Counted from the first letter of the stretch, positions 38,485-50,422 are shown. The stretch: DNA of 64,000 nt from Pseudomonas syringae CC1557 (GCF_000452705.1 NZ_CP007014.1:5176501-5240500); one strand, 5' to 3'. Notes: generated by a model from the letters alone, not told the origin. Numbers and translations are program-made.

Positions 38485-39290
38485 CAGAGCGCATCCCCAT
38501 ATCGCACTTTACGTTGATACAACTTGTCGGCTTTCTTATCCAGCCACGTCAGCAGCGCCGCTTCCTTGAGCAGTATTTCCCGCAACGGCTTCTGAAAGTA
38601 ATCCTTGAGAAAACGCAACTTGTCGCGCCGGGTCAGGCCGATGTCCAGCGCCGAGAAATACAGCGCGGCCAGGTCCTTGTTGCGCCAGCGTGGCGTTATG
38701 GCCCGCCGTGTCTGAGCACGGTGCAGGTCGATGACCGACAGCCTGAATTCGTCGGCCGTCACCGGTTTGTCGGTGTGCAACAGGAAGTGACAGATGTAAC
38801 AGTCGCGGTGATTGACGCCGGCCCGATGCATCATCCCGACCAGTCGCGCAACCTCGGCAATGAACGCCCTTTTCAGACGCGGCTCGGGCGGCTCGGTGCG
38901 CCAGTTGAGGCTGACGTCCTCAAGGCTGGTGGTGGGTGCCAGTTCTTCAGTCACGATGAAGGAATGCTGCGCGGCGGGATTGCTGCCGCGTTCGCCGTAG
39001 GCGACGGCAGTCATGGTCGGCACGCCGACTTCGTGGAGGCGCTCGATGGCGTCCCACTCCTTGCCCGCGCCCAGCACCGGAAGCTTCGCCGTTGCGAGGT
39101 TCTTGGCGATCTCGCCCCAGCCAATGCCGCGGTGGATCTTGACGAAATAACCGCGCCCGTCGACTTCAGTGCGCAGCGTACGACGCCCTTCCAGCTCGCG
39201 ATAAACCTCACCGCTCAGGCCTTCTACCTCGGCGAAGGCATCGCGCCCGGCCCACAGGCTCTTGAACGGTTCAGCAAGGAACAGCTTCAT
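38484..39290 (-). CDS. waaP: LPS heptose I kinase
   Basis: The 268-residue enzyme begins MKLFLAEPFKSLWAGRDAFA, matching WaaP. Lysine 51 lies in GYFVKIHRG, and the catalytic loop VNHRDCYICHFL places the invariant aspartate at residue 163, the number known for the Pseudomonas enzyme. The metal-site aspartate is in LSVIDLHRAQ. WaaP phosphorylates heptose I of the inner core. It is essential in P. aeruginosa, where core phosphate is needed for LPS export. Its start overlaps the waaG stop by one base. Confidence 0.95.
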   Translation of the reverse strand: MKLFLAEPFKSLWAGRDAFAEVEGLSGEVYRELEGRRTLRTEVDGRGYFVKIHRGIGWGEIAKNLATAKLPVLGAGKEWDAIERLHEVGVPTMTAVAYGERGSNPAAQHSFIVTEELAPTTSLEDVSLNWRTEPPEPRLKRAFIAEVARLVGMMHRAGVNHRDCYICHFLLHTDKPVTADEFRLSVIDLHRAQTRRAITPRWRNKDLAALYFSALDIGLTRRDKLRFLKDYFQKPLREILLKEAALLTWLDKKADKLYQRKVRYGDAL

Positions 39291-40411
39291 CAGTCGTGCT
39301 CCGCCAGAATTACATCCGCAGCGTGTTGCGGCATGCTGTAAAGGTCCGCCGTGTCAGCGAAGGCCAGGCCGTTGCGACTCCAGGCGCTGCGCGCGGCGGC
39401 GTCCTGAAGCATGCTGGCCAGATAGCGATTGAGCTGAGCCTGATCAAACGGTTCGTCAAGGACCCGACCGCAATCGGCTTCGGCAATGTAATGCGCATAA
39501 CCGCAGACCGCGCTGACCAGCACCGGCAAACCGGCCACCAGTGCTTCGAGCAGCACCGTGCCGGTGTTTTCGTTGTAGGCAGGGTGAATCAGCAGATCGG
39601 CACCTATCAGGAAACGCGGAATATCGCTGCGCCCTTTCATAAAGGTCACCCGATCGCCCAAGCCAAGCGTGGCGCTCTGCCGCTGGAATAACGTGGGGTC
39701 ATCCTGACCGATTACAAACAGACGCGTACGTTTCTGCAATTCGGCAGGCAGCGCCGCCAGCGCTTTCAGGCTGCGATCGACGCCCTTTGTCTTGAAACCG
39801 GAGCCGATCTGCACCAATAACAGGTCATCGTCAGCCAGACCGAATTCCCCGCGAAAGTCGCCACGAATCTGCGGCGCGTCAGGTGGCGCGCGGCGATCCT
39901 GGGAAATGCCCGGCGGTAAAAGATGGAACCGCGACAGCGGCGTGTCGTAATGCTTGATGAACAACGGCTGTTGCACTTCGGAAATCATCAACACCTGAGT
40001 GTTCGATTCTTTGGCAAACACCGCTCGTTCGTAATCGGCAAAATGACGATAGCGCCCCCACTTTCGATACAGCGGGCTGCGCAAGTTCTGCGCCTTGTCT
40101 TCGAAACACCCGTCGGCGGCGTAATACACATCCAGCCCCGGCATTTTATTGAAGCCGATCAAGCGGTCGACCGGGCGACGGGCCAGATCGGCCTCCATCC
40201 AGGCGGTGAGTTTCTCGTTGCGCCGATGGTTGAAGAACGCCTTGACCGGCGCGACCAGCACCTCGAAGCCGGGCGGCACCTCGCCCTCCCAGATCAGCGT
40301 GTAGACGCGAGTCTGATGGCCACGCTGCTGGCACTCCAGCGCGATGCGCATGAAGTCGCGTTGCAGGCCGCCAAACGGAAAATATTTGTAGAGTACGAAA
40401 GCCAGTTGCAT
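39290..40411 (-). CDS. waaG: LPS core glucosyltransferase-type GT4 enzyme
   Basis: The 373-residue protein starts at ATG 40411 (MQLAFVLYKYFPFGGLQRDF). The longer open frame to 40495 is not supported because the ATG overlaps the waaC stop by one base. FPFGGLQRD is the acceptor-side glycine loop of WaaG. The C domain has QIGSGFKTKGVDRSLKAL and ENTGTVLLEALVAGLPVLVS (EX7E motif). In Pseudomonas WaaG adds the first hexose (GalN) to heptose II. Its neighbours waaC and waaP confirm the assignment. Confidence 0.95.
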   Translation of the reverse strand: MQLAFVLYKYFPFGGLQRDFMRIALECQQRGHQTRVYTLIWEGEVPPGFEVLVAPVKAFFNHRRNEKLTAWMEADLARRPVDRLIGFNKMPGLDVYYAADGCFEDKAQNLRSPLYRKWGRYRHFADYERAVFAKESNTQVLMISEVQQPLFIKHYDTPLSRFHLLPPGISQDRRAPPDAPQIRGDFRGEFGLADDDLLLVQIGSGFKTKGVDRSLKALAALPAELQKRTRLFVIGQDDPTLFQRQSATLGLGDRVTFMKGRSDIPRFLIGADLLIHPAYNENTGTVLLEALVAGLPVLVSAVCGYAHYIAEADCGRVLDEPFDQAQLNRYLASMLQDAAARSAWSRNGLAFADTADLYSMPQHAADVILAEHD

Positions 40412-41475
40412 CAGCCAGGTTCCTTTGCCAGCAATAGCGCGCCCAGTTGGCTCGCCACTCGCTCGGGATTCAAACGAGTAAAGCACAACGGCCACTCGCG
40501 TTTCAGGTCAAACCGGCGCTGATCGTCGGCGGTCGGTTGGTACGTGCATTTCTTTTGCAGGCAGGGCGCACAGCCCGGGTAGTCACTGGCCAGATGCACC
40601 TGCGACTTGCCGTAAGCCCCGGTCAGCCCCGGATTGGTCGGGCCGAACAGGGAAATCGTCGGTACGTCCAGCGCTGCGGCCAGGTGCCCGATACCGGTAT
40701 CGACCGCGACACAAGCCTGTGCGCTGGCCAATACCCGAGCCACGCCTGCCAGATTCAGTTTCGGCAGCACATGAGCACTGTCCAGCCCCTCGGCGATGCG
40801 CTCGGCACGCGCCTTCTCTGTCGGGTTGCCCCATGGCAACTGCACCTGAAAACCGCGCGCGGCCATCAACTCGGCCAGTTGTCGCCAATAGACCTCGGGC
40901 CAGTGTTTGGTGTCCCAGGTCGTGCCGTGCAGAAACAGTACAAAAGGCGCTTGCGGCGCGCCGTCAATTGCAGCCAAGGGCTTGAGCCCGTAATCACCCA
41001 TGCCGACAGGCAACGGATAGTCCAGCGCCTGAGCGAACAATTGGCGCAGCCGTTCGACGGCATGCTGTCCGCGCGCCACAGGCAAGGCCCGATCATAAAA
41101 ACGGCTGGCAACTGGCTCGCGCGCCGAGTCGCGGTCCAGGCCGACCACCGGCGCGTCGATGTAGCGTGTCAGCCAGGCACTTTTGAACAGGCCCTGAGCG
41201 TCAATCACCAGATCATAACGCTGCTCGCGCACTCGATCCTTGAAGCGCTTCCATTCGCCAGAGCGAAAAGTCTGCCAGAGGTTCTTGCGCCAGCGGCGGA
41301 TCGCCACCGGGATCACCCTGTCGACCGCCGGGTGCCAGGCAGGAATTTCAGCAAAGCCTTCTTCCACAACCCAGTCGAAGCGGATGCCGGGCAGCGCCCG
41401 TGCCGCATCGGTCAGCGCGGGCAAGGCGTGGATCACATCGCCCAGCGAGGAAGTCTTGATCAGCAGTACCCGCAA
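40411..41475 (-). CDS. waaC: ADP-heptose:LPS heptosyltransferase I
   Basis: The 354-residue GT9 enzyme starts MRVLLIKTSSLGDVIHALPA, the family's acceptor loop with the catalytic aspartate. It has FVLFLHGTTWDTKHWPE in the hinge and ACVAVDTGIGHLAAALDVPT with SLFGPTNPGLTGAYG in the C domain (ADP-heptose binding). It transfers the first heptose to Kdo2-lipid A. The donor is made by HldE (16824-18245). Two bases separate it from waaF. Confidence 0.97.
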   Translation of the reverse strand: MRVLLIKTSSLGDVIHALPALTDAARALPGIRFDWVVEEGFAEIPAWHPAVDRVIPVAIRRWRKNLWQTFRSGEWKRFKDRVREQRYDLVIDAQGLFKSAWLTRYIDAPVVGLDRDSAREPVASRFYDRALPVARGQHAVERLRQLFAQALDYPLPVGMGDYGLKPLAAIDGAPQAPFVLFLHGTTWDTKHWPEVYWRQLAELMAARGFQVQLPWGNPTEKARAERIAEGLDSAHVLPKLNLAGVARVLASAQACVAVDTGIGHLAAALDVPTISLFGPTNPGLTGAYGKSQVHLASDYPGCAPCLQKKCTYQPTADDQRRFDLKREWPLCFTRLNPERVASQLGALLLAKEPG

Positions 41476-41477
41476 GA

Positions 41478-42512
41478 TCAGGCCACCTCCACCGGTGTGA
41501 TGTTCAGGCGGGTCAACGCCTGAATCACGGCGCCCGGCTCAAGCAGACGCATGCAGTTGTAATGACCGAAACGGCAGGTGCGGTCAAAGCACGGGCTGCA
41601 TTCAAGGCCCAGCCGGACCACTTCGACTTGATCGGCCAGCGGCGGTGTAAAGCCCGGCGAGGTGGAGCCGTAAACGGCCACCAGTGGCCGGTTGAGCGCC
41701 GCAGCCACATGCATAAGGCCGGAATCGTTGGACACGACCGCATCGGCACAGGACAGCAGATCAATGGCTTCGGCAAGCGAGGTTTCGCCACTGAGGTTGA
41801 CAGACTCCTCACGCAAGCCGGGAATCAATTCCTGACGAATGCTTTCGCCAACCGGATGGTCTTTCTTCGAACCGAACAGCCAGACCTGCCAGCCTTCACG
41901 AATGCTGGCTTCAGCTACCTGCGCGTAATGCTCGGCCGGCCAGCGCTTGGACTCACCGAACTCGGCACCCGGGCACAACGCCAGCACGGGACGGTCCAGG
42001 GTCAGGCCAAACTTGCTCAATGCGGCGTCGCGAGTCACGGGGTCAATACGCAGGCTCGGTTTGGGATAAGGACGCGGCAACTCAGCGCCCTTGTCGAAGG
42101 CCAGCGCCATGAAGCGCTCGATCATCAGCGGGTAACGCTGTTTGTCGAGGGTACGCACGTCGTTGAGCAGGCCGTAGCGGAATTCGCCGCGCCAGCCGGT
42201 GCGTTTCGGGATACCGGCGAAAAACGGCACCAGCGCCGATTTCAGCGAGTTGGGCAGCAGGATTGCCTGATCGTACTGGCCAGCGAGAGACTTGCCGATC
42301 CGACGGCGTGTCGCCAGTTCGAGGGCGCCATGGCCAAGCGGAAAACTGAGCGCAGCGCGAACCTCTGGCATGCGCTCCAGAATCGGACGACTCCATTCAG
42401 GCGCCAGCACGTCGATTTCGCACTCGGGATGACGCTGTTTCAGGCATTGGAACAGCGTTTGTGCCATCACCATGTCACCGACCCAGCTAGGCCCAACGAT
42501 CAGAATTTTCAT
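41478..42512 (-). CDS. waaF: ADP-heptose:LPS heptosyltransferase II
   Basis: The 344-residue GT9 enzyme starts MKILIVGPSWVGDMVMAQTL, with the WaaF-type SWVGDMV loop instead of WaaC's SSLGDVI. It contains LALCPGAEFGESKRWPAEHY, and the donor-binding part is VVSNDSGLMHVAAALNRPLV plus STSPGFTPPL. It transfers the second heptose. It is the first gene of the core operon; a 130-base gap with no clear gene separates it from glnE. In P. aeruginosa ilvE sits in this gap; here it is absent. Confidence 0.97.
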   Translation of the reverse strand: MKILIVGPSWVGDMVMAQTLFQCLKQRHPECEIDVLAPEWSRPILERMPEVRAALSFPLGHGALELATRRRIGKSLAGQYDQAILLPNSLKSALVPFFAGIPKRTGWRGEFRYGLLNDVRTLDKQRYPLMIERFMALAFDKGAELPRPYPKPSLRIDPVTRDAALSKFGLTLDRPVLALCPGAEFGESKRWPAEHYAQVAEASIREGWQVWLFGSKKDHPVGESIRQELIPGLREESVNLSGETSLAEAIDLLSCADAVVSNDSGLMHVAAALNRPLVAVYGSTSPGFTPPLADQVEVVRLGLECSPCFDRTCRFGHYNCMRLLEPGAVIQALTRLNITPVEVA

Positions 42513-42642
42513 GTTCCATCCAAAAACGACCAGAAACGATCAGGGAGGCCGATCAGACTGCGTGACGTTCCCACACAATCTGTCGCCTCCCTGTCATAGC
42601 TTTATAGAATGTTGCACTGTCACAGAGCATTACCTTTCAGGC

Positions 42643-45600
42643 TCAGCTCAACCCCATCTGCGTCCAGATTCGCATCACTTCACGCCGCTGGGCATGAAAC
42701 TGATCGCCGCTGACCACACCGGCCTGCTTCTGCAAGGCCTGACGGTGAGCTGCCGAACGATAGGCCTTGTAGGCCTCGCGCAACAGGCTGGCATCTGCAT
42801 CGGGCAGCAGCCCGGCGCCTTCCAGCCCTTCGAGAATCCGGATGTTGTCGGTGTATTGCAGCAGCGCGGGATGCTCTCTCGACCACGCCAAGGCGGCGTA
42901 TTGCACCATAAATTCGATATCGACGATACCTCCGGCATCCTGCTTGAGGTCGAACGGCATTGCGGCTTCGAAGGCATTGGCCGCCCTGCCCGCCGCTGTC
43001 AGCCGGGTGCCGAGGTTGTCACGCATCTTGGCGCGCATCTCGCTGACTTCGGCACGCAACGTGTCCAGATCGCGCTCACGGCCCAGAACAGCGGCACGCA
43101 CTTTCTCGAATTCACGGCCGACATCCGGGCTGCCGGTCAGCACCCGGGCGCGCACCAGTGCCTGATGCTCCCAGGTCCAGGCCTCACTGGCCTGATAACG
43201 GGCAAACGCGCCAAGCGAGCTGACCAGTAGCCCGGATGCGCCGGACGGCCGCAAACGCATGTCAACGTCATACAACTGACCGGAGTTGGTCTGCGTGGTC
43301 AGCAAGTGAATCACCCGCTGCCCCAGCCGGGTGAAGAACTGCGCACTGTCGATGGGTTTGGCACCGTCGGTTTCGGCTTGCAGATCACCGTCATGAATGA
43401 ACACCAGGTCCAGATCGGAACCGTGCCCCAGTTCGATGCCACCGACCTTGCCGTAACCGACAATCACGAACCCCGGATCGCACAATGTGCCGTCCGGGCG
43501 CAGCGGCGTGCCATGGCGGGCTACGCTGTAACGCCAGGCCAGCGCCAGCACCTGATCCAGAATCGCTTCGGCCAGCCAGGTCAGGTAATCACTGACCTTC
43601 ATCAACGGCAGGCTACCGGAAATTTCCGAAGCCGCTACACGCAGACTGTGCGCCAGCTTGAAATGCCGCAGCGCTTCCATTTGCTGCTCAAGATCGTCCT
43701 CGGGAATACGGATCAGCCGCTCACGCAGTTCGGCGGCCAGTTCCGGCGCCAAGGGCGGATTGAACAGGCGACCTTCATTGAGCAGTTCATCGAGCAACAA
43801 CGGGAAGCGCGCGATCTGCTCCGCGATCCATGGACTCGCCGCGCACAGGGTCAGCAGTTGCCGCAATGCATCCGGGTTTTCGGTCAGCAGCACCAGATAC
43901 GCCGAGCGCCGGGCGACCGCCTCCACCAGCGGCAGCACGCGCTCCAGCACCAGATCGGGCTTTTCATGCTCTACCGCCTGTGCCAGCAGCCTTGGGATAA
44001 AGGCGTCCAGGCGCTCGCGACTGAGGCGCTGCATCGAGCGCAGACTCGGGCTGCTGCGCAGACTGGCCAGACCTTTGAGTGCCTTGTCGGCATTGACGAA
44101 ACCGGCCTGCTGCAACTGCTGGCCAGCCGCCTGCTCGTTCTGCGACTCTTCCCACAACGGCAGCCACTCGCCGCCGACCACCACTTCACTGTTGTCGTCT
44201 TGCTCATCGTCGGGATCGGCGTCAGGGTCAGCGATGACCTGACGGAAGTGCCAGGACACCCGGCCGCGCCAATACATCAGCCGCTCATGAAAGGTGGCCC
44301 AGTCGGCGAAGCCCATGATCAGCGCAATACGCGCCTGATCCTGCTCGTTATCCGGCAGCATTTGCGTCTGACGGTCGGCAATGGCCTGAATCGCATGCTC
44401 GGTGTAACGCAGAAACTCATAGCCCTCGCGCAGTTCCTCGGTTACCGCGGAGGGTAGATAGCCCTGCCCTTCAAGCGTCTTGAGCACTTTGAACAGCGGA
44501 CGCTGTTGCAGACTCAGGTCGCGGCCGCCGTGGATCAACTGGAAGGCCTGAGCAATAAATTCCACTTCACGGATGCCACCGGCACCCAACTTGATGTTTG
44601 CCGCCATGCCCTTGCGCTTCACTTCCTGCTGAATCAGCTGCTTCATGGTGCGCAGCGCCTCGATGGCCGAGAAGTCCAGGTAACGGCGATACACGAACGG
44701 GCGCAGCATCTCCAACAACTCGGCACCTGCTGCCTGATCGCCGCCGACCACCCGCGCCTTGATCATCGCGTAGCGTTCCCAGTCGCGCCCCTGATCCTGG
44801 TAATACTGCTCCAGCGCATTGAAACTGAGCACCAGCGCCCCGGATGAACCGTAGGGCCGCAGGCGCATATCGACGCGAAACACAAAACCGTCAACGGTGA
44901 CCGGGTCCAGCGCCTTGATCAGCCGCTGGCCCAGACGAATGAAGAACTCCTGGTTATCCAGTGCGCGCTTGGTGCCTTGCGTCTCGCCACCCTCGGGATA
45001 GGCGAAGATCAGGTCAATGTCCGACGAAAGGTTAAGCTCGACCGCCCCGAGCTTGCCCATGCCAAGGATGACCATGTGCTGCGGCTGCCCTGAATGGCGA
45101 CCGGTCGGCGTGCCAAACTGCTGGCAATGCCGTGGATACAGCCACTGGTAGGCGAGATCAATCGAAGCATCGGCCATTTCCGAGAGGTCACGGCAGGTCT
45201 CGATCAGGTCGGCCTGACGCGTCAGGTCGCGCCAGATAATCCGGACTTGCTGGCGTGCGCGTTGTCGACGTAGATTACGCCCCAACTCGTCTTCGCTGGC
45301 GGCACTCTGCAGCGCTTCGGCAATTTGCCCGCGCAGTTCACCGGCAGAGAAGCTACGCTCCAGCTCGCCCGCATCGGCCAGTTGCAGCAGCATCTGCGGG
45401 TCACGGCAGACCTGCTCGGTTACAAAATCACTGGCGGCACAGACTCGGTCGAAAGCGTTGCGGCGCGCTTCGGGCCAAGCCTCGAACAACGCAGGTGCTT
45501 CGTCCGACACAGCCGCCAGCGCAGTGCGGAAGGATTGCCGGGCACGGGTCATCAATGGCAGCAGAATGGCCGGAAATTCGGCCAGTGAAGGTAGGCTCAT
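42643..45600 (-). CDS. glnE: Bifunctional glutamine synthetase adenylyltransferase/deadenylase
   Basis: The 985-residue protein carries two nucleotidyltransferase domains. The N-terminal (deadenylase) site has LNLSSDIDLIFAYPEGGE and the C-terminal (adenylase) site has ELGHGSDLDLVFIHDGD. Each holds the metal-binding DXD pair, and each is followed by RVDMRLRPYGSSG or YDVDMRLRPSGASG. It sets the activity of glutamine synthetase by AMP addition or removal in response to PII (GlnK). It is divergent from aceE. Confidence 0.97.
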   Translation of the reverse strand: MSLPSLAEFPAILLPLMTRARQSFRTALAAVSDEAPALFEAWPEARRNAFDRVCAASDFVTEQVCRDPQMLLQLADAGELERSFSAGELRGQIAEALQSAASEDELGRNLRRQRARQQVRIIWRDLTRQADLIETCRDLSEMADASIDLAYQWLYPRHCQQFGTPTGRHSGQPQHMVILGMGKLGAVELNLSSDIDLIFAYPEGGETQGTKRALDNQEFFIRLGQRLIKALDPVTVDGFVFRVDMRLRPYGSSGALVLSFNALEQYYQDQGRDWERYAMIKARVVGGDQAAGAELLEMLRPFVYRRYLDFSAIEALRTMKQLIQQEVKRKGMAANIKLGAGGIREVEFIAQAFQLIHGGRDLSLQQRPLFKVLKTLEGQGYLPSAVTEELREGYEFLRYTEHAIQAIADRQTQMLPDNEQDQARIALIMGFADWATFHERLMYWRGRVSWHFRQVIADPDADPDDEQDDNSEVVVGGEWLPLWEESQNEQAAGQQLQQAGFVNADKALKGLASLRSSPSLRSMQRLSRERLDAFIPRLLAQAVEHEKPDLVLERVLPLVEAVARRSAYLVLLTENPDALRQLLTLCAASPWIAEQIARFPLLLDELLNEGRLFNPPLAPELAAELRERLIRIPEDDLEQQMEALRHFKLAHSLRVAASEISGSLPLMKVSDYLTWLAEAILDQVLALAWRYSVARHGTPLRPDGTLCDPGFVIVGYGKVGGIELGHGSDLDLVFIHDGDLQAETDGAKPIDSAQFFTRLGQRVIHLLTTQTNSGQLYDVDMRLRPSGASGLLVSSLGAFARYQASEAWTWEHQALVRARVLTGSPDVGREFEKVRAAVLGRERDLDTLRAEVSEMRAKMRDNLGTRLTAAGRAANAFEAAMPFDLKQDAGGIVDIEFMVQYAALAWSREHPALLQYTDNIRILEGLEGAGLLPDADASLLREAYKAYRSAAHRQALQKQAGVVSGDQFHAQRREVMRIWTQMGLS

Positions 45601-45806
45601 GGTCTATCCTTGATCGGCGTGCAAACGGCCGCTCGTCGTGAATGCGAGACGCGTCTGACAGCACCGCTTGTCGAACAAAGGTTATAAATTGCTGGAAAAA
45701 TCAAATTAGAAGCATAAAAATCCGCTTTTTACCTGCAAGATATTCAATAGCGATCAACAGTAACGTTTTAAGTTACAACACAATAGAAGCGATTGAGTCG
45801 CTTCTC

Positions 45807-45821
45807 TGTAGTTTTACTACT
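45807..45821. promoter_or_regulatory. Operator-like palindrome 1 (TGTAGT-TTT-ACTACT)
   Basis: The site is palindromic except for the last base. Together with the perfect copy 52 bases downstream it forms a pair upstream of aceE. The shape resembles the HexR consensus TGTAAT-N3-ATTACA, a sugar-metabolism repressor present in Pseudomonas. The factor is not proven. Confidence 0.55.
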
Positions 45822-45858
45822 GGGTACGTTACCTGGAGGGCTGAAATCGGCGTCGATT

Positions 45859-45873
45859 TGTAGTAAAACTACA
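45859..45873. promoter_or_regulatory. Operator-like palindrome 2 (TGTAGT-AAA-ACTACA)
   Basis: This is a perfect 6-3-6 palindrome about 112 bases before the aceE ATG. It lies 52 bases centre to centre from palindrome 1, close to five helical turns, so two bound dimers would face the same side of the DNA. Confidence 0.62.
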
Positions 45874-45984
45874 CGCCGCCGGATCCCACCTTCCGGTAAT
45901 CCAAGAATTTATGTCGTCTGCCCACAAGGCCAGTCGCAAACTCAGGCAACCGATTCTGGAAGCCTTTCCGCCCTGGAGCAAGCC

Positions 45985-48630
<2,646 letters not shown>

Positions 48631-48661
48631 GAGTCTGCTTCAAGAGCGCTGATCAGAGCGT

Positions 48662-48715
48662 AAACAGCCAAGGATGCGGAATTTACTCAGCGTAAATGAG
48701 CATCCAAGGCTGTTT
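48662..48715 (+). other. Nested stem-loop between aceE and aceF
   Basis: Outer arms are AAACAGCC (48662-48669) and GGCTGTTT (48708-48715). The inner arms GGATGC and GCATCC are separated from the outer ones by symmetric AA pairs. The apical part contains TTTAC-TCAGC-GTAAA. The RNA would fold into a long interrupted hairpin. There is no T-run after it (TTTCGTTG), so it is not a classical terminator; an mRNA-processing or attenuation role is possible. Confidence 0.75.
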
Positions 48716-48772
48716 CGTTGTAACTGAACCAGCGTATTCGTGAGTGAACAGGTTCTCCCAAGGAGAGACATA

Positions 48773-50413
48773 GTGAGTGAGTTAATTCGCGTACCCGACA
48801 TCGGTAACGGTGAAGGTGAAGTCATTGAATTGATGGTCAAGGTTGGCGATCGTATCGAAGCCGACCAGAGCGTCCTGACCCTTGAGTCGGACAAGGCGAG
48901 CATGGAAATCCCTGCTCCCAAGGCTGGCGTCATCAAGAGCATGAAGGTCAAGCTTGGCGACCGCCTGAAAGAAGGCGACGAGCTGTTCGAGCTGGAAGTG
49001 GAAGGCGAAGCCGCTGCTGCGCCGGCGCCTGCTGCCGAACCTGCTGCTGCGCCTGCACCGGCGGCGGCCGAGAAACCGGCTGAAGCTGCACCGGCTGCTC
49101 CCGCTCCTGCTGCCAGCGCTTCGGTTCAGGATATCCACGTGCCGGACATCGGTTCGTCGGGCAAGGCCAAGATCATCGAGCTGATGGTCAAGGTCGGTGA
49201 TTCGATTCAGGCTGATCAGTCGCTGATCACACTGGAATCCGACAAGGCCAGCATGGAGATCCCGTCTCCAGCCGCAGGCGTTGTGGAAAGCATTGAAGTC
49301 AAACTGGATCAGGAAGTCGGCACCGGCGACCTGATTCTGAAGCTGAAAGTCGAAGGCGCTGCGCCTGCTGCTGCCCCGGCTCCGGCCGCCAGCGCACCGG
49401 CTGCTGCTCCGGCCAAGGCTGAAGCGGCTGCTCCGGCTGCGGCTCCAGCACCGAAGACCGAAGCTGCACCTGCTCCGGCCGCACCGGCCAAAGACGGCGC
49501 CAAGGTTCACGCTGGCCCGGCGGTTCGTCAGCTGGCCCGCGAGTTCGGCGTCGAGCTGAGCGCAGTCAGTGCCACCGGCCCGCACGGTCGTGTGCTGAAA
49601 GAAGACGTTCAGGTTTACGTCAAGGCCATGATGCAGAAGGCCAAGGAAGCTCCAGCTGGCGGCGCAAGCGGCGGCTCGGGCATCCCGCCGATCCCGGAAG
49701 TCGATTTCAGCCGTTTCGGCGAAATCGAAGAAGTGCCGATGACTCGCCTGATGCAATTGGGCGCGTCGGGCCTGCACCGCAGCTGGCTGAACATCCCGCA
49801 CGTCACGCAATTCGACCAGGCCGACATTACCGACCTGGAAGCTTTCCGCGTCGCGCAGAAAGGTGCTGCCGAGAAGGCCGGCGTCAAGCTGACCGTGCTG
49901 CCGCTACTGCTCAAGTCCTGCGCGCACCTGCTCAAGGAACTGCCGGACTTCAACGCTTCGCTGGCGCCAAGCGGCAAGGCTGTGATCCGCAAGAAGTACG
50001 TGCACATCGGCTTTGCCGTGGACACTCCGGACGGTCTGTTGGTCCCGGTCATCCGCGATGTCGATCAGAAGAGCCTGTTGCAACTGGCCGCCGAAGCCGC
50101 TGCACTGGCTGAAAAGGCGCGCAACAAGAAGCTGACGGCGAACGACATGCAGGGCGCGTGCTTCACCATTTCCAGCCTGGGTCACATTGGCGGCACCGGC
50201 TTCACGCCGATCGTCAACGCGCCGGAAGTCGCGATCCTGGGTGTTTCCAAGGCAACCATCCAGCCAGTCTGGGACGGCAAAGCCTTCCAGCCGAAACTGA
50301 TGCTGCCACTGTCGCTGTCCTACGATCACCGCGTGATCAACGGCGCAGCTGCTGCCCGCTTCACCAAGCGCTTGAGCGAATTGCTGGCGGACATCCGCAC
50401 AATTCTGCTGTAA
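48773..50413 (+). CDS. aceF: Dihydrolipoamide acetyltransferase (pyruvate dehydrogenase E2)
   Basis: With a GTG start at 48773 (AAGGAG upstream) the protein has 546 residues. It has two lipoyl domains, with lipoylated lysines in ESDKASMEI at residues 41 and 158, each followed by an Ala/Pro-rich flexible linker. A peripheral-subunit-binding domain follows (GPAVRQLAREFGVELSAVSA, TGPHGRVLKEDV). The C-terminal catalytic core ends with the active-site segment SYDHRVINGAAAARF. The active-site motif reads HRVING where the general E2 form is HXXXDG. It forms the core of the pyruvate dehydrogenase complex. Confidence 0.97.
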   Translation: MSELIRVPDIGNGEGEVIELMVKVGDRIEADQSVLTLESDKASMEIPAPKAGVIKSMKVKLGDRLKEGDELFELEVEGEAAAAPAPAAEPAAAPAPAAAEKPAEAAPAAPAPAASASVQDIHVPDIGSSGKAKIIELMVKVGDSIQADQSLITLESDKASMEIPSPAAGVVESIEVKLDQEVGTGDLILKLKVEGAAPAAAPAPAASAPAAAPAKAEAAAPAAAPAPKTEAAPAPAAPAKDGAKVHAGPAVRQLAREFGVELSAVSATGPHGRVLKEDVQVYVKAMMQKAKEAPAGGASGGSGIPPIPEVDFSRFGEIEEVPMTRLMQLGASGLHRSWLNIPHVTQFDQADITDLEAFRVAQKGAAEKAGVKLTVLPLLLKSCAHLLKELPDFNASLAPSGKAVIRKKYVHIGFAVDTPDGLLVPVIRDVDQKSLLQLAAEAAALAEKARNKKLTANDMQGACFTISSLGHIGGTGFTPIVNAPEVAILGVSKATIQPVWDGKAFQPKLMLPLSLSYDHRVINGAAAARFTKRLSELLADIRTILL

Positions 50414-50422
50414 GCCCTGCGA

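Larger units (their letters stand above)
45601..45984 (+). promoter_or_regulatory. glnE-aceE intergenic control region
   Basis: This 384-base gap between divergent glnE and aceE is visibly AT-richer (around 45680-45800) than its surroundings. It holds the two TGTAGT-N3-ACTACA palindromes listed separately. The open frame reaching back to 45793 is not counted as coding because the family start is the ATG at 45985. No small gene or RNA is recognisable. Confidence 0.6.

Noticed and set aside
45793..45984. 64-residue N-terminal extension of AceE
   Set aside because: The extension contains the operator palindromes and has no conservation or ribosome-binding site; the ATG at 45985 has GGAG and the family's normal N terminus.
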